From Nitzschia sp. pyKryTriq1 (taxonomy: Eukaryota > Bacillariophyta > Bacillariophyceae > Bacillariales > Bacillariaceae), in contig OY101131.1 of NCBI GenBank assembly GCA_956465555.1, forward strand, positions 137,469 through 201,468: DNA of 64,000 nucleotides, read 5' to 3'. Positions 32,009-43,185 of the stretch are shown piece by piece; within the stretch, counting starts at the first letter, position 1; each line of letters begins with the position of its first letter. A program made the position numbers and the translations under genes. The notes beneath the pieces are model-generated. The model did no database searches. It saw nothing but the letters and a program-made list of their open reading frames with translations, and was not told where the DNA came from.

Positions 32009-33973
32009 TCAAGAGAGGGCCGCTCGGCCCAACAGGGGCGCCCCTTGCAAGACCTGATAAATGAGGGTCGGGAGTCTCCAACACGCAGTCTTCATCTCGT
32101 TTGTATCATGGTCGTCGTGGTGTTTCGTCGGCGGCTCCTGTAGCCATGGGTCCTGTTTGGCTCGTTCCAGGACCAATGGCCAAATCGCAAGGGGAATACT
32201 TGGTTTACTACTACTACTGGTAGTCGTTGTGGTGGCTGCTGGGACGACTTCATTATCATCATGGCCTCCTCGCTCAGCATCATCACCATCCAGCCCCAGC
32301 ATCAGTGGTCCACAGCATCGATTCCGATCCAATTGATAGAGAATCGAGGCTGGTAAAGCTTGAGGATCGTCCATGATTTGCTTTCCCAAATTTCCCAGTC
32401 CGGGAAACGCCCGAAGAAGACTCCTGATATGTTGAGCAAAAGGATGATCATCATCATCATCATCATCATCATGATTCTCCTCGTCCTCAATGTTCTTCCT
32501 CTTTGTTCCATTATGGCGATTGTTCTTTTCTAAAAGTCTCAAGTGACAGGCGTTGTTGCACAAAATCAAAGATCGTAGCGCTTGCTGCGTTCGTAGATGA
32601 TCATCCCCTCCTTCTTCTTCTAGTAAAGGAGGTACCAAGTCTTTGGTCAATCGATCCCATCCATCAATCAAATTGAATCCAAGATCCAACACTCGAAGAT
32701 ACGGAAGGTTTGTGTGGAGATTCCGTAAAATAGTATTGGCAATATCGGTATTGACAATATCTCTCGTCAGTCCCAACGTCTCGAGTCGGTTATCGGGAGG
32801 AATATTTTCCAAGAACGATTCGACATTAAACTCACAGCCACGCCGGGCGAGGAGGTCGCCGCCGCCGCCGCCACGAGAACAAATCCAAAGACTAGCAATC
32901 CTCGGATTGGACAAGATGCGATGCAGTACACGGATGGTATGTGGTCCGATGTTGTTATACTTTAGACAGAGTTCTTGGAGTGATGGATGTCCCACAAGAC
33001 CCTGTAAAATAGTGGCCGTTTCAATATCATCATGAGTTGTAGAATGTTCGATCGTCAACGAACGCAAGTTGTGATTGCCAGCGAGTCCTACCGCCAGGCT
33101 TTCTTCGGGGGACCAGCAGCAGCAGCAATCAACATGAAGATTCTTTGACGATGATGATGATTCTTCATCAGAACATTTTCTTCCTCTTGAGTCGTCTTTA
33201 AAAGTGCATCTTGATAGACGTAGCTCTTTGGGGCCATTCGTTCCAGCGATACTTTGAGCGAAGGCATGGGTTTCGATATGGCTCATTTGTATTCCTTCCA
33301 ACAAAAGAGAATCAAGATTGTGCATCTCGTTTTGTTGAAAGAAGTTGAGCAGACTATTGGGACACCGACAACCTGGCGTGAGTTTGATTTCGATTCCCTG
33401 GAACCGTTGGAGTGCAAGTACTTGAGAGATCAGTCGCTGTTCTTCGGAAGCAAACCCATCCAAGTCGAATCGAGCTACCTTCCAGCGTGGACGACGAAAT
33501 GATACTATGCCATCATCCTCATCTTCCTCATCCTCATCAGCAGGAGCAGCAGCGCCAGCAGCACAGGATGATGATGATGATGATGATTCTTGGAGTGTCT
33601 GGAGAATTTCGTCAGTAATACTGCGTTCCAGCAGCACGGAGAATTGTGTTCGGACCACAAACTTTTGGAAAATAGGAGGAGGATATGGCCCCCCGGTGGA
33701 GTAGTACTTTTGTTGTTGGTGATGCTCGGCAGCGAGTCGTCGTCGCAGACTCTTTAGCCGCTCAATAATAGTCTCATCCTCGCTCATGCCCGAATCGTCA
33801 TCGATTCGAATAGTAAAATCAGTTCCATCATCATCATTATTTTGTTTGTCCTTGTGAAAGGATGGTGGCGCCATGTTATTGTGCATGATGATGCTGCGTT
33901 TTATTTTGTTGTGTTGTGTTGTGCTGTGCCGCGTGTGTATCTTGGAAGTATTTTTTTGTTCCATTGGCACCAT
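32009..33973 (-). CDS. Leucine-rich repeat (RNI-like) protein
   Basis: A 654-aa protein. The first ATG is used; ATGs at codons 30 and 35 are equally possible. After a disordered acidic N-terminus come irregular leucine-rich repeats of the ribonuclease-inhibitor type: LDSLLLEGIQMS, PKELRLSRCTF, LRSLTIEHSTT, LQELCLKYNNIG, LETLGLTRDIV, LRVLDLGFNLID and LRSLILCNNACH. The end, IPLAIWPLVLERAKQD then LPTLIYQVLQGAPLL, is a closing element I have seen in many diatom LRR proteins. There is no kinase, membrane segment or signal peptide. Such proteins bind other proteins, but the partner is unknown. Ser and Asp runs between repeats come from trinucleotide tracts. Confidence 0.75.
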   Translation of the reverse strand: MVPMEQKNTSKIHTRHSTTQHNKIKRSIIMHNNMAPPSFHKDKQNNDDDGTDFTIRIDDDSGMSEDETIIERLKSLRRRLAAEHHQQQKYYSTGGPYPPPIFQKFVVRTQFSVLLERSITDEILQTLQESSSSSSSCAAGAAAPADEDEEDEDDGIVSFRRPRWKVARFDLDGFASEEQRLISQVLALQRFQGIEIKLTPGCRCPNSLLNFFQQNEMHNLDSLLLEGIQMSHIETHAFAQSIAGTNGPKELRLSRCTFKDDSRGRKCSDEESSSSSKNLHVDCCCCWSPEESLAVGLAGNHNLRSLTIEHSTTHDDIETATILQGLVGHPSLQELCLKYNNIGPHTIRVLHRILSNPRIASLWICSRGGGGGDLLARRGCEFNVESFLENIPPDNRLETLGLTRDIVNTDIANTILRNLHTNLPYLRVLDLGFNLIDGWDRLTKDLVPPLLEEEGGDDHLRTQQALRSLILCNNACHLRLLEKNNRHNGTKRKNIEDEENHDDDDDDDDHPFAQHIRSLLRAFPGLGNLGKQIMDDPQALPASILYQLDRNRCCGPLMLGLDGDDAERGGHDDNEVVPAATTTTTSSSSKPSIPLAIWPLVLERAKQDPWLQEPPTKHHDDHDTNEMKTACWRLPTLIYQVLQGAPLLGRAALS

Positions 33974-35102
33974 TTGAGTTATATTCTTTTCCGGTTCCTT
34001 TCAAAGATACCTACCGCGGTAGTAGTAGCATGATGTGGAAGACTTTTGGGCATGACATCATGCATCATTCGCGTTGTTCTGGCTTTACCTTGTTTGCACG
34101 TTAATACCGCGACCTGGCCGACACCAGTGGTATTCAGAACCGCAGCGGTAGCTTGTACCAACTACTACGACTAGTAGTACACCAGGTAGCTTGCGTTGAC
34201 ATCATCGAACAGGAGAAACCGAACACAAATATCTATTTCCCGGTTCATCGCTTCTCAACACAATAAGCAATACTACGGTAGGATGCATATGCACTCGCTT
34301 TCTGTTGTATTGATTTTATTGATACCGCGGTATTTTAGCTAGCTTTGTGCAGTAGTGGCATCTAACCCGGCAAGAAGCTGATGTGCGGTTCGGATAATGG
34401 ATGATTGGATTGATGTTTTATTGATATTACTGTATTACCGCGATCGCGTGCGTCATCGCATCCATGATGCTTTGCTTTTTATTATGCTTTTTACCTAATA
34501 TTTCCTTTCAAGAGGCAGGTTCTCATTATTCCCTCCCCTCATTCCGTGTGCTGTGACGTGCACTTTGTGGTTCTCCCGCTGTTTTACATGCAATGGAGAA
34601 TTGTCGTTTCAGTTACCAAAGAATCTTTCCATTTCCTGCTGCGAACCCACGTCAAAAAGAGCCTTCATAGATGGGCCTTGCCGGGAGGCCAAAGGCCCTC
34701 TCTCGAGTCAGAGAAGTCATCGACCCCTCGCGCCGGCCGCTACGTACGTACTGTACCGGTACGTAGCTGCTGCTCCTGGAACCCAATGACGGTTTGCGGT
34801 CAAGCGCGCGTGGCGGCTACGAAATACCGACCGTACAAGTAGTACTGTACCAGTACCGGTACCGTGTTACCTACCGGCAGATCTCCCGCTACCAGGTACA
34901 GTACAGCCTGTACCGGTAGCGTACAAATGCAGTACGTGTATCGAACGATACCACTGTCGTCGCCAATGCGTTTTTCTTGTTTCTTCTTTGTGTCACTGAG
35001 ATAGATATTGTTTGATATTATCGCATAATAGCAGAGCGAGTGTTGATACAAGAATTATTATTTGTTCCTTCGCCAGCAGTGGTGGTGGTAGTATTAGTTC
35101 CC
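33974..35102. other. Divergent intergenic region
   Basis: No gene recognised. It contains three TACCGGTA octamers (34754, 34854, 34911) within a cluster of GTAC palindromes at 34740-34925, directly upstream of the methyltransferase gene. ACCGCGGTA palindromes lie near 34013 and 34324. Confidence 0.45.
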
Positions 35103-36341
35103 ATGAAAGTTCGCAAGGCGGCCACCAGCACCAGCAACAGCAGATCGTCGTCCTGGACAGTAAAGGTACTCGTGGCGACGAATGTCCTTTCCTTCTTTGT
35201 GATTCTTTGGATCGCACAGTCTCCATTCGAAGACTATTATACTTTGCTGTCCACCTCCTCCTCGAGTGCCGGTGATGGTGGTAGTAGTAGTAGTAGTCCA
35301 CTGACGACGACGCCAGCGGCAGCAGTTGGAGAAAAATGTCCTCCTATCGCTTCTTCTACTAGTACTGGTGCTTCGACTGCTGCTTCTACTATTACGAACG
35401 AGAACAAACCAGAAGATCGTTCGTTCAGTCCTGGCCGCAAAGTGGGAACCCAATCGACCGTCCTTGATTATTACGATGTTCCGAGCGGCCAACAAGATTT
35501 CTTGGCCCTGGGTAAGCGACATAAAACCGATAAAGTGGCCGCCAACGACCGATTGGAAGAATGTTTGAAGAATCCCACAAGTTGTACCCGAGAAGGATGT
35601 GCCAAGGAAGCGTGTCGTCCATGGGGACATTTTTACAATACTATGTATCAAAAGCGATTGGGCCCGTACTCGACTCCAGATACAGAGCCCTTTCAATTTT
35701 TAGAAATTGGATTCTTCAATGGCGCTGGCTTTGATTTGTATAATCAATTTCTACCATCCGCTGAAGCGCATAGCATGGAAATTTCGTGTTTACCCGAAGG
35801 ACCTCGAGAGGAAGGAAAGTGGCCCTGGGGGAACTTTGCCGCCAAGAATAAAAACTATCAAACGTACTTGGATGCCCGGCGATTGCATTGTATTGATGCT
35901 AGTGATGTTCCGACCTTGCACCGAATATGGACGACCGAAATGAAACGACCCGATGCTCCACCTCTCAAGATGGTCGTTGATGATGGTTCCCACTTGTCGG
36001 CCCATATGGCCACGTCCATGTTCTTTTGGTTTCCACGAATCCAACCGAGAGGTTTGTTGATTATGGAAGATATTCAACCGATCCAAGAAGCCGATGCCTT
36101 TCGGACTCAATTTCTTCCTCAAATCATGTCGGATCTACATTATTGTGGAGATCCCCAATGGACGGACGAACCCTGCTTTCCCACTTTGCAACCACTGTTG
36201 GCATCGATTCATTGTGAAATGCATATTTGTATCTTTGAACGAAACGATGCACCGGCTATCGAACTCGATCTCGTTCAATCGTCCATGCCGGAGAATGCAC
36301 TGGATCTGAAAAAGTGCAAATCGTTAATGAGATCGTACTAG
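35103..36341 (+). CDS. Type II membrane SAM-dependent methyltransferase-like protein, copy A
   Basis: A 412-aa protein. The ATG at 35103 is chosen because MKVRK aligns with MQVRK of copy B. One membrane segment at about 22-38 anchors it, followed by a Ser/Thr stalk, the layout of a Golgi enzyme. The catalytic part has HKTDK near 142, a Cys-rich CTREGCAKEACRPWGHFY region, FLEIGFFNGAGFD (199-210, the glycine-rich SAM site), then MVVDDGSHLSAHM (D293-D294, H297) and LIMEDIQP. The combination KTDK...LEIG...DDGSH...ED is that of the macrolide/cephalosporin-type O-methyltransferases (MycE/CmcI-like). The acceptor is unknown; a glycan is plausible given the anchor. A near-identical copy lies 8 kb downstream. 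Confidence 0.7.
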   Translation: MKVRKAATSTSNSRSSSWTVKVLVATNVLSFFVILWIAQSPFEDYYTLLSTSSSSAGDGGSSSSSPLTTTPAAAVGEKCPPIASSTSTGASTAASTITNENKPEDRSFSPGRKVGTQSTVLDYYDVPSGQQDFLALGKRHKTDKVAANDRLEECLKNPTSCTREGCAKEACRPWGHFYNTMYQKRLGPYSTPDTEPFQFLEIGFFNGAGFDLYNQFLPSAEAHSMEISCLPEGPREEGKWPWGNFAAKNKNYQTYLDARRLHCIDASDVPTLHRIWTTEMKRPDAPPLKMVVDDGSHLSAHMATSMFFWFPRIQPRGLLIMEDIQPIQEADAFRTQFLPQIMSDLHYCGDPQWTDEPCFPTLQPLLASIHCEMHICIFERNDAPAIELDLVQSSMPENALDLKKCKSLMRSY

Positions 36342-37059
36342 CTCTAGTAGTAGTAGTAGTAGTAGCTCTAGTAGTAGTAGGAGATAGCAGACTCTACTAG
36401 ACTATCGGTACTGAAAGTACCAGTACGATCTAACAAACAAAGTAAGTTACAGCAGTACTGCCTACGATCTCGTACCGGTATGATGTAACAATATGATGTA
36501 CAGTATTACGTAAATGAAACCGGCGTGCATGTACGTTCTTAGACAAAACGGGGTCCCTCTACTAGTAGTAGTAGCTTTTGCCATAGACGGAAAGTCTGTA
36601 CGTACCGGTAATATGGGGTGGAAACGGGGCAGACAAACAGAGAGACGTATAAAATGGGACTAATACGACTAAATCCTTTTAAGTGGATATTGAAGGCGGC
36701 GAGATGGGTATATTTTTTTATTATTTTTGATATCCAGGAATAAAAATACCGTTACGTGCTTCGGTACAGTATTACGCGTACCGAAGCACGCAATTTCTGG
36801 CTTACTTCCCTGCGGCGTGATGTACCGGTATGCGTTGTTGTTGCGCGGTTGTACTGTACTCTGTTGTGCCCGCTCTTCTTTGTGGTGGAAATCACAAGCA
36901 TATTAGCTCACAAGCACAAGCATATAATAGGGACGACGCATATCTCCCTGCAACGGTGGTCTTCTCTTGGTCATAGGCTACTATTGGTAGCAAGCAAGGA
37001 AAGGAGTAGCCAGCAGCAGCAGCACCACCACCAGCAGCAGCAGCAGCAGCAGCAATATC
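36342..37059. other. Intergenic region
   Basis: No gene. It starts with an AGTAGTAG run directly after the stop, contains TACCGGTA at 36473, 36603 and 36823, and ends with the CAG-repeat 5' leader (37012-37050) of the ATPase gene. Confidence 0.45.
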
Positions 37060-40000
37060 ATGTCGTCTACTACCAGCAGTAGCGGAAGCGGAAGCAGTGT
37101 CGGAAGCACTGTGGATGGCGACGACGAAGATCCGCAGCACGAGGAGGATTCCGTTTCCTTGTTGGAAGTTCATCCCAATAATACATCGACCGAGTTCGAA
37201 TTGGCGAGCTTGCCGACTGTTGGGACTAATATTATTTCTACTCCTATTTCGGCAAGTCCCAATAAGACGAAGCTTGCGAGCAGCAGACAGCAGCAGCCGC
37301 AAGCTTCGGCATACAATGCGAATTTTGATAGCAGCTATCAGTTTTCTTCCCGGGAATTGACCGGTCTGACCGAAGATAATTCTGATCTTCAAGGCAGCAG
37401 TATGAAAATGAGTCTGGGAGCCGGTGGTGGGGGCGGCGGCAGCGGCGGCAAGCAAGTGTTGCTTCTTCCCAACAATCACATGCCCTTTGTGGGACGTGAA
37501 AACGAGCTGACCATTCTCGACAAGGCCGTCGAACGAATTTCCTTGGAATGGATGGAAAATCCGAGTGAAGTCGTTTGGATCAGCGGCAAACGGGGCGTGG
37601 GAAAATCGACCTTGGTCCAACATGCCAGCGAAAAAGGTAATAGCAGTGCTGGAGGATTCCGAAAATCATTCGTCTGCCGAGGGACGTGCGAACAATACCA
37701 TACGGCCACACATCCCTTTCAAGCCTTGACGGATGCCTTGAATGATCTATGTTGGCAGCTGATGCAATCGTCATCCAATAATAAGACATCATCCTCCATT
37801 TGGAAGACACGATTGGAGGAAGCCTTGGGCGGAGAAGGACCCTTGGTGGCGACCATTTGTCCCGTCCTTTGTCAAATCCTTGACATTGCTCCGATGGATC
37901 GACGTCCTCTCTTCACCACGTTTGATGCCAATACTCCTCAACGATTGGATCGACTGGCCTTTGCCGTTCGAGATCTATTATTGGCCGTGTGTGACCACCA
38001 TCCCATTATATTCATCATGGATCAAATCCATTATGCCGATCCGGATACATTGGCCCTGTTGGAAGAATTACTATCGACCAAGCCGTTGCAAAATTTCTTG
38101 CTCATTGGAATTTTGGATTCTTCCGTACTGGCACTGGAAGATCATCCCTTGACTGTCATGAAGGAATTACTTTCAAACGATACGGCCACTCGTACTACCG
38201 ATATTCGATTGCAAGGTTTGACCAATGATCAAGTCAATCAAGTCATGACTCAAGTACTGATGGAGGATTCTACGACCGACGATCCCAGTGAAGACTTGGC
38301 CGAGCTGGCCGAACTGGTCTTTGTCTTGACCAAGGGCAATCCATTGTGGATGGTACAACTGTTGCGTTTGTGGAATGATCAAAAACTCATCACTGCAACA
38401 CCAATCACATCGGCTTCGCTTCTCGTCAAGAATAAAAAAAAGAGCAATTCTGCTTCTTCGTCGTCATCTTCTCCCAAATGGAAATGGAGTCGCAAAAAGA
38501 TTAAAAAGGAAGTCAAACGATGGAGAGACGAAGGCTTGGAATGTTCCAAATCGATGGAAGGTGTCATGCAAGCAAGGTTGGAGGCATTGCCCAAAAAAAT
38601 TCAATACGTCGTCATGGTCTTGGGCAAACTCAAATTGACGTCGATTCGACTCTTTGATGAAACGGCGCCCATCATGATCAACAAGACGAACAATGCTAGT
38701 AGTACTGCTGCTACTGCTGCCGCTGTATCTTCATCATCTTCATCATTCTCGATTCCTTCCAACTTTTATCGGGTCTTTGTTGCCGCTTCGTTTCACAAAA
38801 AGAATAAAAACGATGTCAAGGAAAAGGATCCGATTACGTCTCAAGCCGAATTGGAAAAGATGGTCTTGAAAGCCTGTGCGTGGGGTATATTGAAGAAATT
38901 GCATCGACCGGGTTCTTATAAATTCTCCAATGATGTCATGAGAGAATGTGCCGCAACTCTCACATCTCCGTACGATAAGAAGGACGGCAACAAGAAAAGC
39001 GGTGTTGGCGGTGGCGGTGGCGGCAATCCTCTTAAAATCCAACTTTACATGGGGACCGAATTGAGTACCCTGTCCATGGAAGCTGCTACCAAGGCTGCTG
39101 GTGTTGGTGGTGGTGCTGCTGCGGCTGCCGGTGTCCCACCCATGAGTCCCAACCCACGCGTTTCGGCTGCAACTGCTGCTGGAGGAGGAGGAGGAGGAGG
39201 AGGAGGACAACCTCTACCTCCCATGAGTCGCAATCCAGCAGTAGGTGCAGGTCCTCGAGGAGCCCCGTCCGCCGCCGTCATGGCCGCGGCTCAACAACGC
39301 GAACGCTACAAACTCCTTGCCGTCGAACAACTCTATACGGTTCATGGAGCCATGGACGATACCGAAAAGGGAAAACTCGCCAAAATCAATTTGGAAGCGG
39401 CCGAAATCGCCATTTCCAAGACAGCCTTTCGCACAGCGATTGTGTATTTGGAACGCGGGATTGCCGCCGTCGATCATACCCTACGATGGGAACCACGGTA
39501 CTACGATGTGACCTTTCGCACGTTCTTGTTTCTGGCCCGGATGCGGTTGTGTTGTGGAAGGAATAGTGCCGCCAAGGCGGCGTGTGACGAGATCTTTGAG
39601 AATTGTGGAACGATCAAAGATCGAGTCTATGCCACTCAAGTCCTCGTGATATTGTTGCAACGGGAGGGCAAGTACGATAAGGCCTTGGAGAAACTACTCG
39701 ATGTTCTCAAACGACTCGGGGAAGTCTTTCCCCCTGGCGGAGACGAAGTGAAGCATATATTGGAACGGGAGATCAACTCTCTTCGAAAGGGAGTCGAAAA
39801 GATACCCAATCAACAGTTGCTCAACCCCAAGAAAATGACCGACAAGAAAGCGGTGGATACGATGATGATGTTGGCATTCCTAGTCGACATTAGTCGTCAT
39901 GCGTCCGCGAAGCATTACAAGGATTTCGCCATGATTCGAATGATGCATATGTCTCTCAAAATGGGATTCACCCGTCAATATCCCTTGGCGTTCAGTCTGT

Positions 40001-41805
40001 TTGCAGTCACCTTGGTGGAACGGGGCTTCATCAAGGAAGCGCATCGTATGGGCCAAATCGCCGAAAAGATTGCCCGTGTGGGAGACTTTTACGGTGGAGA
40101 ATCTGTGGTCCTGTTCCATTGGAAAGTGAGTCACTGGCGCAGAACCTACAAACGAAATCTTCAGCCAGTGCTCAGAATCTACAACGCGCAAGTAGACGCA
40201 GGAGACTTTTTGCACGTCGGTTTCAGTATCAGTACCTACATCCAGTATCACTTGGCCAGTGGATTCGATATTGAAAAGTTGAGCGACAATATCCAATTGT
40301 TCCAAGGGCTGTACCTTGACTATCATTTGGCCGATAAATGGCTCATTGACATTTCACAACAAGCCGTTTCCAACTTGATGGGCGAGACTGCGACGCCGTT
40401 GATCTTCTTCGGAGTCACTATGGCCCAACAAGATGCCAAGATTGAGGAGTATCGAAAGGCCCGTTTCCCCAAGGCGATTGACTATCTTCACCTTCTTCGA
40501 CTGTTTGTTGCCTTTTTCTTTCACAATTTCGAGGTGATGCAAGAATGCTTTGAAAGAGTCCAGAGTAGTCCACCCGAAGGAGTTTGGATTGTTTGGATGG
40601 CATTCATGGAATGCTTCATGTTGATCCAACGTCTACCCGGTTCGAAGGGCAAGGAACGAAAAGAACTCAAGGAACGAATCGAGCATTTGAAGGATATGAT
40701 GATCGACTGGTACAATGATGGGGCACCCAATCCGAACGCCATGATTTCCATCCTCGAAGCCGAATGGACGATTGCCAAGGAAGCTGGCAAGGGCCTGTCG
40801 GCCATGAAGGCACAAGAGCTTTGGAATGAAGCAGTGGAGGCGGCTGTCAAATCGGGCAATACCAATCTCGAGGCCTTTGCCTGTGAGCGCGCGGCGATGC
40901 ACTTTTTACGTACCGGCGTAGAAGGTTTCTGTGCCGACTACATGATTCGAAGTCACAAAGTGTACGACCAATGCCAGTATATTGCCAAGGTCATTGATCT
41001 GGAAACCAACCATGGCGATTTGCTCAATATTACTCAAAAACGCGCTAGGCCCGCCTCGGCGTACAATCAAATGAACGCTAGTTTGAAGCCTAGTGACAAG
41101 CAGATCGGCGGTGGGCAGCAAGAGATTAAGACTGTCAATGTGACGAAGGGTTTCAAGCACGCCGCCAAGGCTTTGCGAAAGGGCGGTGGAGTGAAAAGTA
41201 CATCTCGCAAAGTCAAGGAACTGTTCAAGAAAGAAAAAGCCGCACCGGCGCCGTGGGGATGGGGTAGCAAGAATCAACTCGCTCTTGACGAAGAAGGAGC
41301 GGCCAACGCCGAAGATCCCATGTCCCAGTCGCCGACTTCGAAACCACGCAGTAGTCGTCTCTTTGGTGGTCTCGCGGGCAAAAAGAAAAAGAATAAGGAG
41401 GGTGGAAACGACGAGGATGAAGGAGGGAACGAAGACAATACTGGCCACCCTTCGTCTGGAACTACCAGTCCAACTTCACCACCCAAGTCTCCGACCAAGT
41501 CTCCTCGCCGTCCGATGTCCAGACTATTCCGAAAGGCTGCGAAGCCACCTTTGAATGAAGATGCTGCAGACGATAGCGACGAGGAACGGCCCGGCGAGGA
41601 GGATATCAACGATATGTTGGAATCTCCACGACCCAAAGGGTCAAGGACGTTGAACACGAACAATCGCCCGAATCAGCCGCCCATGGATCTTCCGTTTGAA
41701 GAATCATCCTCGGATGAAGAGGAGGACGACGATGCAGATGAAGGTAAGCCAAAGAAGAAGAAAGACACGAAGAAAAAGTCCAAGAAGGACAAGAAGAAAA
41801 AGTAG
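37060..41805 (+). CDS. Large AAA_16/STAND-like ATPase with helical repeats
   Basis: A 1,581-aa protein. The ATPase module starts with FVGRENEL (143-150), followed by the P-loop ISGKRGVGKST (G176-T184) and a Walker B strand IIFIMDQIHYAD (D321). That order is typical of AAA_16 modules in signalling NTPases such as the COG3899 group. A winged-helix-like region and a basic stretch follow, then a Gly/Ala/Pro-rich linker near 680-740. From about 755 to 1330 the protein is helical and TPR-like (AEIAISKTAFRTAIVYLERGIAAVD, YATQVLVILLQREGKYDKALEKL, FERVQSSPPEGVWIVWMAFMECFML). The last 200 residues are charged and end in a Lys-rich tail. COG3899 ATPases are often fused to kinases or cyclases; none is present here. 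A regulatory scaffold role is inferred. Confidence 0.75.
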   Translation: MSSTTSSSGSGSSVGSTVDGDDEDPQHEEDSVSLLEVHPNNTSTEFELASLPTVGTNIISTPISASPNKTKLASSRQQQPQASAYNANFDSSYQFSSRELTGLTEDNSDLQGSSMKMSLGAGGGGGGSGGKQVLLLPNNHMPFVGRENELTILDKAVERISLEWMENPSEVVWISGKRGVGKSTLVQHASEKGNSSAGGFRKSFVCRGTCEQYHTATHPFQALTDALNDLCWQLMQSSSNNKTSSSIWKTRLEEALGGEGPLVATICPVLCQILDIAPMDRRPLFTTFDANTPQRLDRLAFAVRDLLLAVCDHHPIIFIMDQIHYADPDTLALLEELLSTKPLQNFLLIGILDSSVLALEDHPLTVMKELLSNDTATRTTDIRLQGLTNDQVNQVMTQVLMEDSTTDDPSEDLAELAELVFVLTKGNPLWMVQLLRLWNDQKLITATPITSASLLVKNKKKSNSASSSSSSPKWKWSRKKIKKEVKRWRDEGLECSKSMEGVMQARLEALPKKIQYVVMVLGKLKLTSIRLFDETAPIMINKTNNASSTAATAAAVSSSSSSFSIPSNFYRVFVAASFHKKNKNDVKEKDPITSQAELEKMVLKACAWGILKKLHRPGSYKFSNDVMRECAATLTSPYDKKDGNKKSGVGGGGGGNPLKIQLYMGTELSTLSMEAATKAAGVGGGAAAAAGVPPMSPNPRVSAATAAGGGGGGGGGQPLPPMSRNPAVGAGPRGAPSAAVMAAAQQRERYKLLAVEQLYTVHGAMDDTEKGKLAKINLEAAEIAISKTAFRTAIVYLERGIAAVDHTLRWEPRYYDVTFRTFLFLARMRLCCGRNSAAKAACDEIFENCGTIKDRVYATQVLVILLQREGKYDKALEKLLDVLKRLGEVFPPGGDEVKHILEREINSLRKGVEKIPNQQLLNPKKMTDKKAVDTMMMLAFLVDISRHASAKHYKDFAMIRMMHMSLKMGFTRQYPLAFSLFAVTLVERGFIKEAHRMGQIAEKIARVGDFYGGESVVLFHWKVSHWRRTYKRNLQPVLRIYNAQVDAGDFLHVGFSISTYIQYHLASGFDIEKLSDNIQLFQGLYLDYHLADKWLIDISQQAVSNLMGETATPLIFFGVTMAQQDAKIEEYRKARFPKAIDYLHLLRLFVAFFFHNFEVMQECFERVQSSPPEGVWIVWMAFMECFMLIQRLPGSKGKERKELKERIEHLKDMMIDWYNDGAPNPNAMISILEAEWTIAKEAGKGLSAMKAQELWNEAVEAAVKSGNTNLEAFACERAAMHFLRTGVEGFCADYMIRSHKVYDQCQYIAKVIDLETNHGDLLNITQKRARPASAYNQMNASLKPSDKQIGGGQQEIKTVNVTKGFKHAAKALRKGGGVKSTSRKVKELFKKEKAAPAPWGWGSKNQLALDEEGAANAEDPMSQSPTSKPRSSRLFGGLAGKKKKNKEGGNDEDEGGNEDNTGHPSSGTTSPTSPPKSPTKSPRRPMSRLFRKAAKPPLNEDAADDSDEERPGEEDINDMLESPRPKGSRTLNTNNRPNQPPMDLPFEESSSDEEEDDDADEGKPKKKKDTKKKSKKDKKKK

Positions 41806-43185
41806 CACAGTCGCAGTCGAAGTATCATGACTACTCTAGACTAGTAGTCCTCGTATAACAGTGAATAAGTTTTTCCATTGCTGGTATTATTCATACTCCC
41901 TCAACTGGTGAGCGAATTTGACCGACGTTAGCCAGCAGCACTAGTAGAACGACACATCCGACCCTTTGCCCCAAAAGAAACGACCGATTGATTAATCATT
42001 GAAAAGATTGGAAGTGGTGAGGACTCGAACGAGTCATCTGATCCCAAAACTAGACATTTCTGGCCAGCCGTTGGAAATGACCAAAACAGAAGATCAACGA
42101 AAAGGAGCAGTGACGATGGCACACACATCTTTCGACCATCGAGATCGAGATATTACATTAATTGAAAAGCTTGCTCTACGTGAAAAGCTTGCTCTACGAG
42201 TAAAGACCCAGGAAGTCCCCAAGAGTTCCACACCCCATCGACGAACCGGACGAGGAACCGGAACTGGATTGGCCGTCCCCCATGCTGGGGTGGTATCCTA
42301 CTGGCCGAGATGCAGGAGAAACCTCATGGGGAAATCCACCAACCCCGAAAGGAGATCAACTAGGGAGAACTAAGCAGAAGACCAAACGAACTTCGTCCCT
42401 AGCTAGACCCGAGGAGGGGGACGACCCGAAGACCAAAATCGCCGAACGGAGAAATCAGATGAGGATCAAAAAGGCGAACGAAGAAGATTTAGCTACATTG
42501 GGTAAGTACCTACCAGGGTCCGCCGACCGTTTCTTCCCGGCGAGGATGGTGGGTCCCGACGATTTCCATCGTCCCCCGGCGGAGTGGATTTCGGATCTAA
42601 GAGAGGCGATTGGAGAGAGCTAGGACTGATGCCCAGCTACTCCAAACGCCAGAGATGAATATGGGCGATCTCTCAGGTCGCTTGGGTCAACCGCGCCCCG
42701 GTAACACGGAGCCAGGGTCACGCCCAATCAATACTAGCACGTTCTAACACACTACAACTGACACACCATAGCGAAGGGCAGGCGTAAGGGGTTCGAGAAC
42801 TAGAAACTCCAAAAGGTATTCGGAGCCCCGCGTCGGCGAACATGATCCCGACCCAAGCCGAACGAAAACGCTCGATAGCGTTCGTATCTTCGTATTTGCT
42901 GCGTCCTATTCTGCATCTACTGCACATCAGCTGCCCCGGGATATGTAATGCAGTTTTCTCATCTCGCTGGCTTACTAATAGTGCAGCCCCTCCCATGATA
43001 TTAGGTGTTTCATTCTGCTTGCAGTATTGTTGTTCGGCAGAGACGAAGACGACGACGAAGAAGAAGAGGACAACGAAGAGAACGTGTTCCGGCGGCCCAT
43101 CATCATCATCAGCAGCAGCAAAAGCCAGAAAGAAAGGAAGACGAACGCAGCAGCCATACGAAGTATATAGATATAATATACGACC
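41806..43185. other. Intergenic region with a segment of different texture
   Basis: From about 41990 to 42880 the DNA lacks the trinucleotide and CTAG runs seen elsewhere and is richer in GGGG, CCCC and CGA words. It carries two overlapping frames (41999-42373 and 42282-42623) whose products are basic and polar with no domain I can name. An 18-bp direct repeat beginning GAAAAGCTTGCTCTACG lies at about 42162-42198. It may be the remnant of a mobile element with a frameshift; no LTR or transposase motif was seen. From 43030 on is GAC/GAA repeat leading to the next gene. Confidence 0.35.

Noticed and set aside
42282-42623. Calling a 113-aa gene
   Set aside because: Overlaps another frame of equal quality, shows no domain, and lies in a segment that may be a decayed element.
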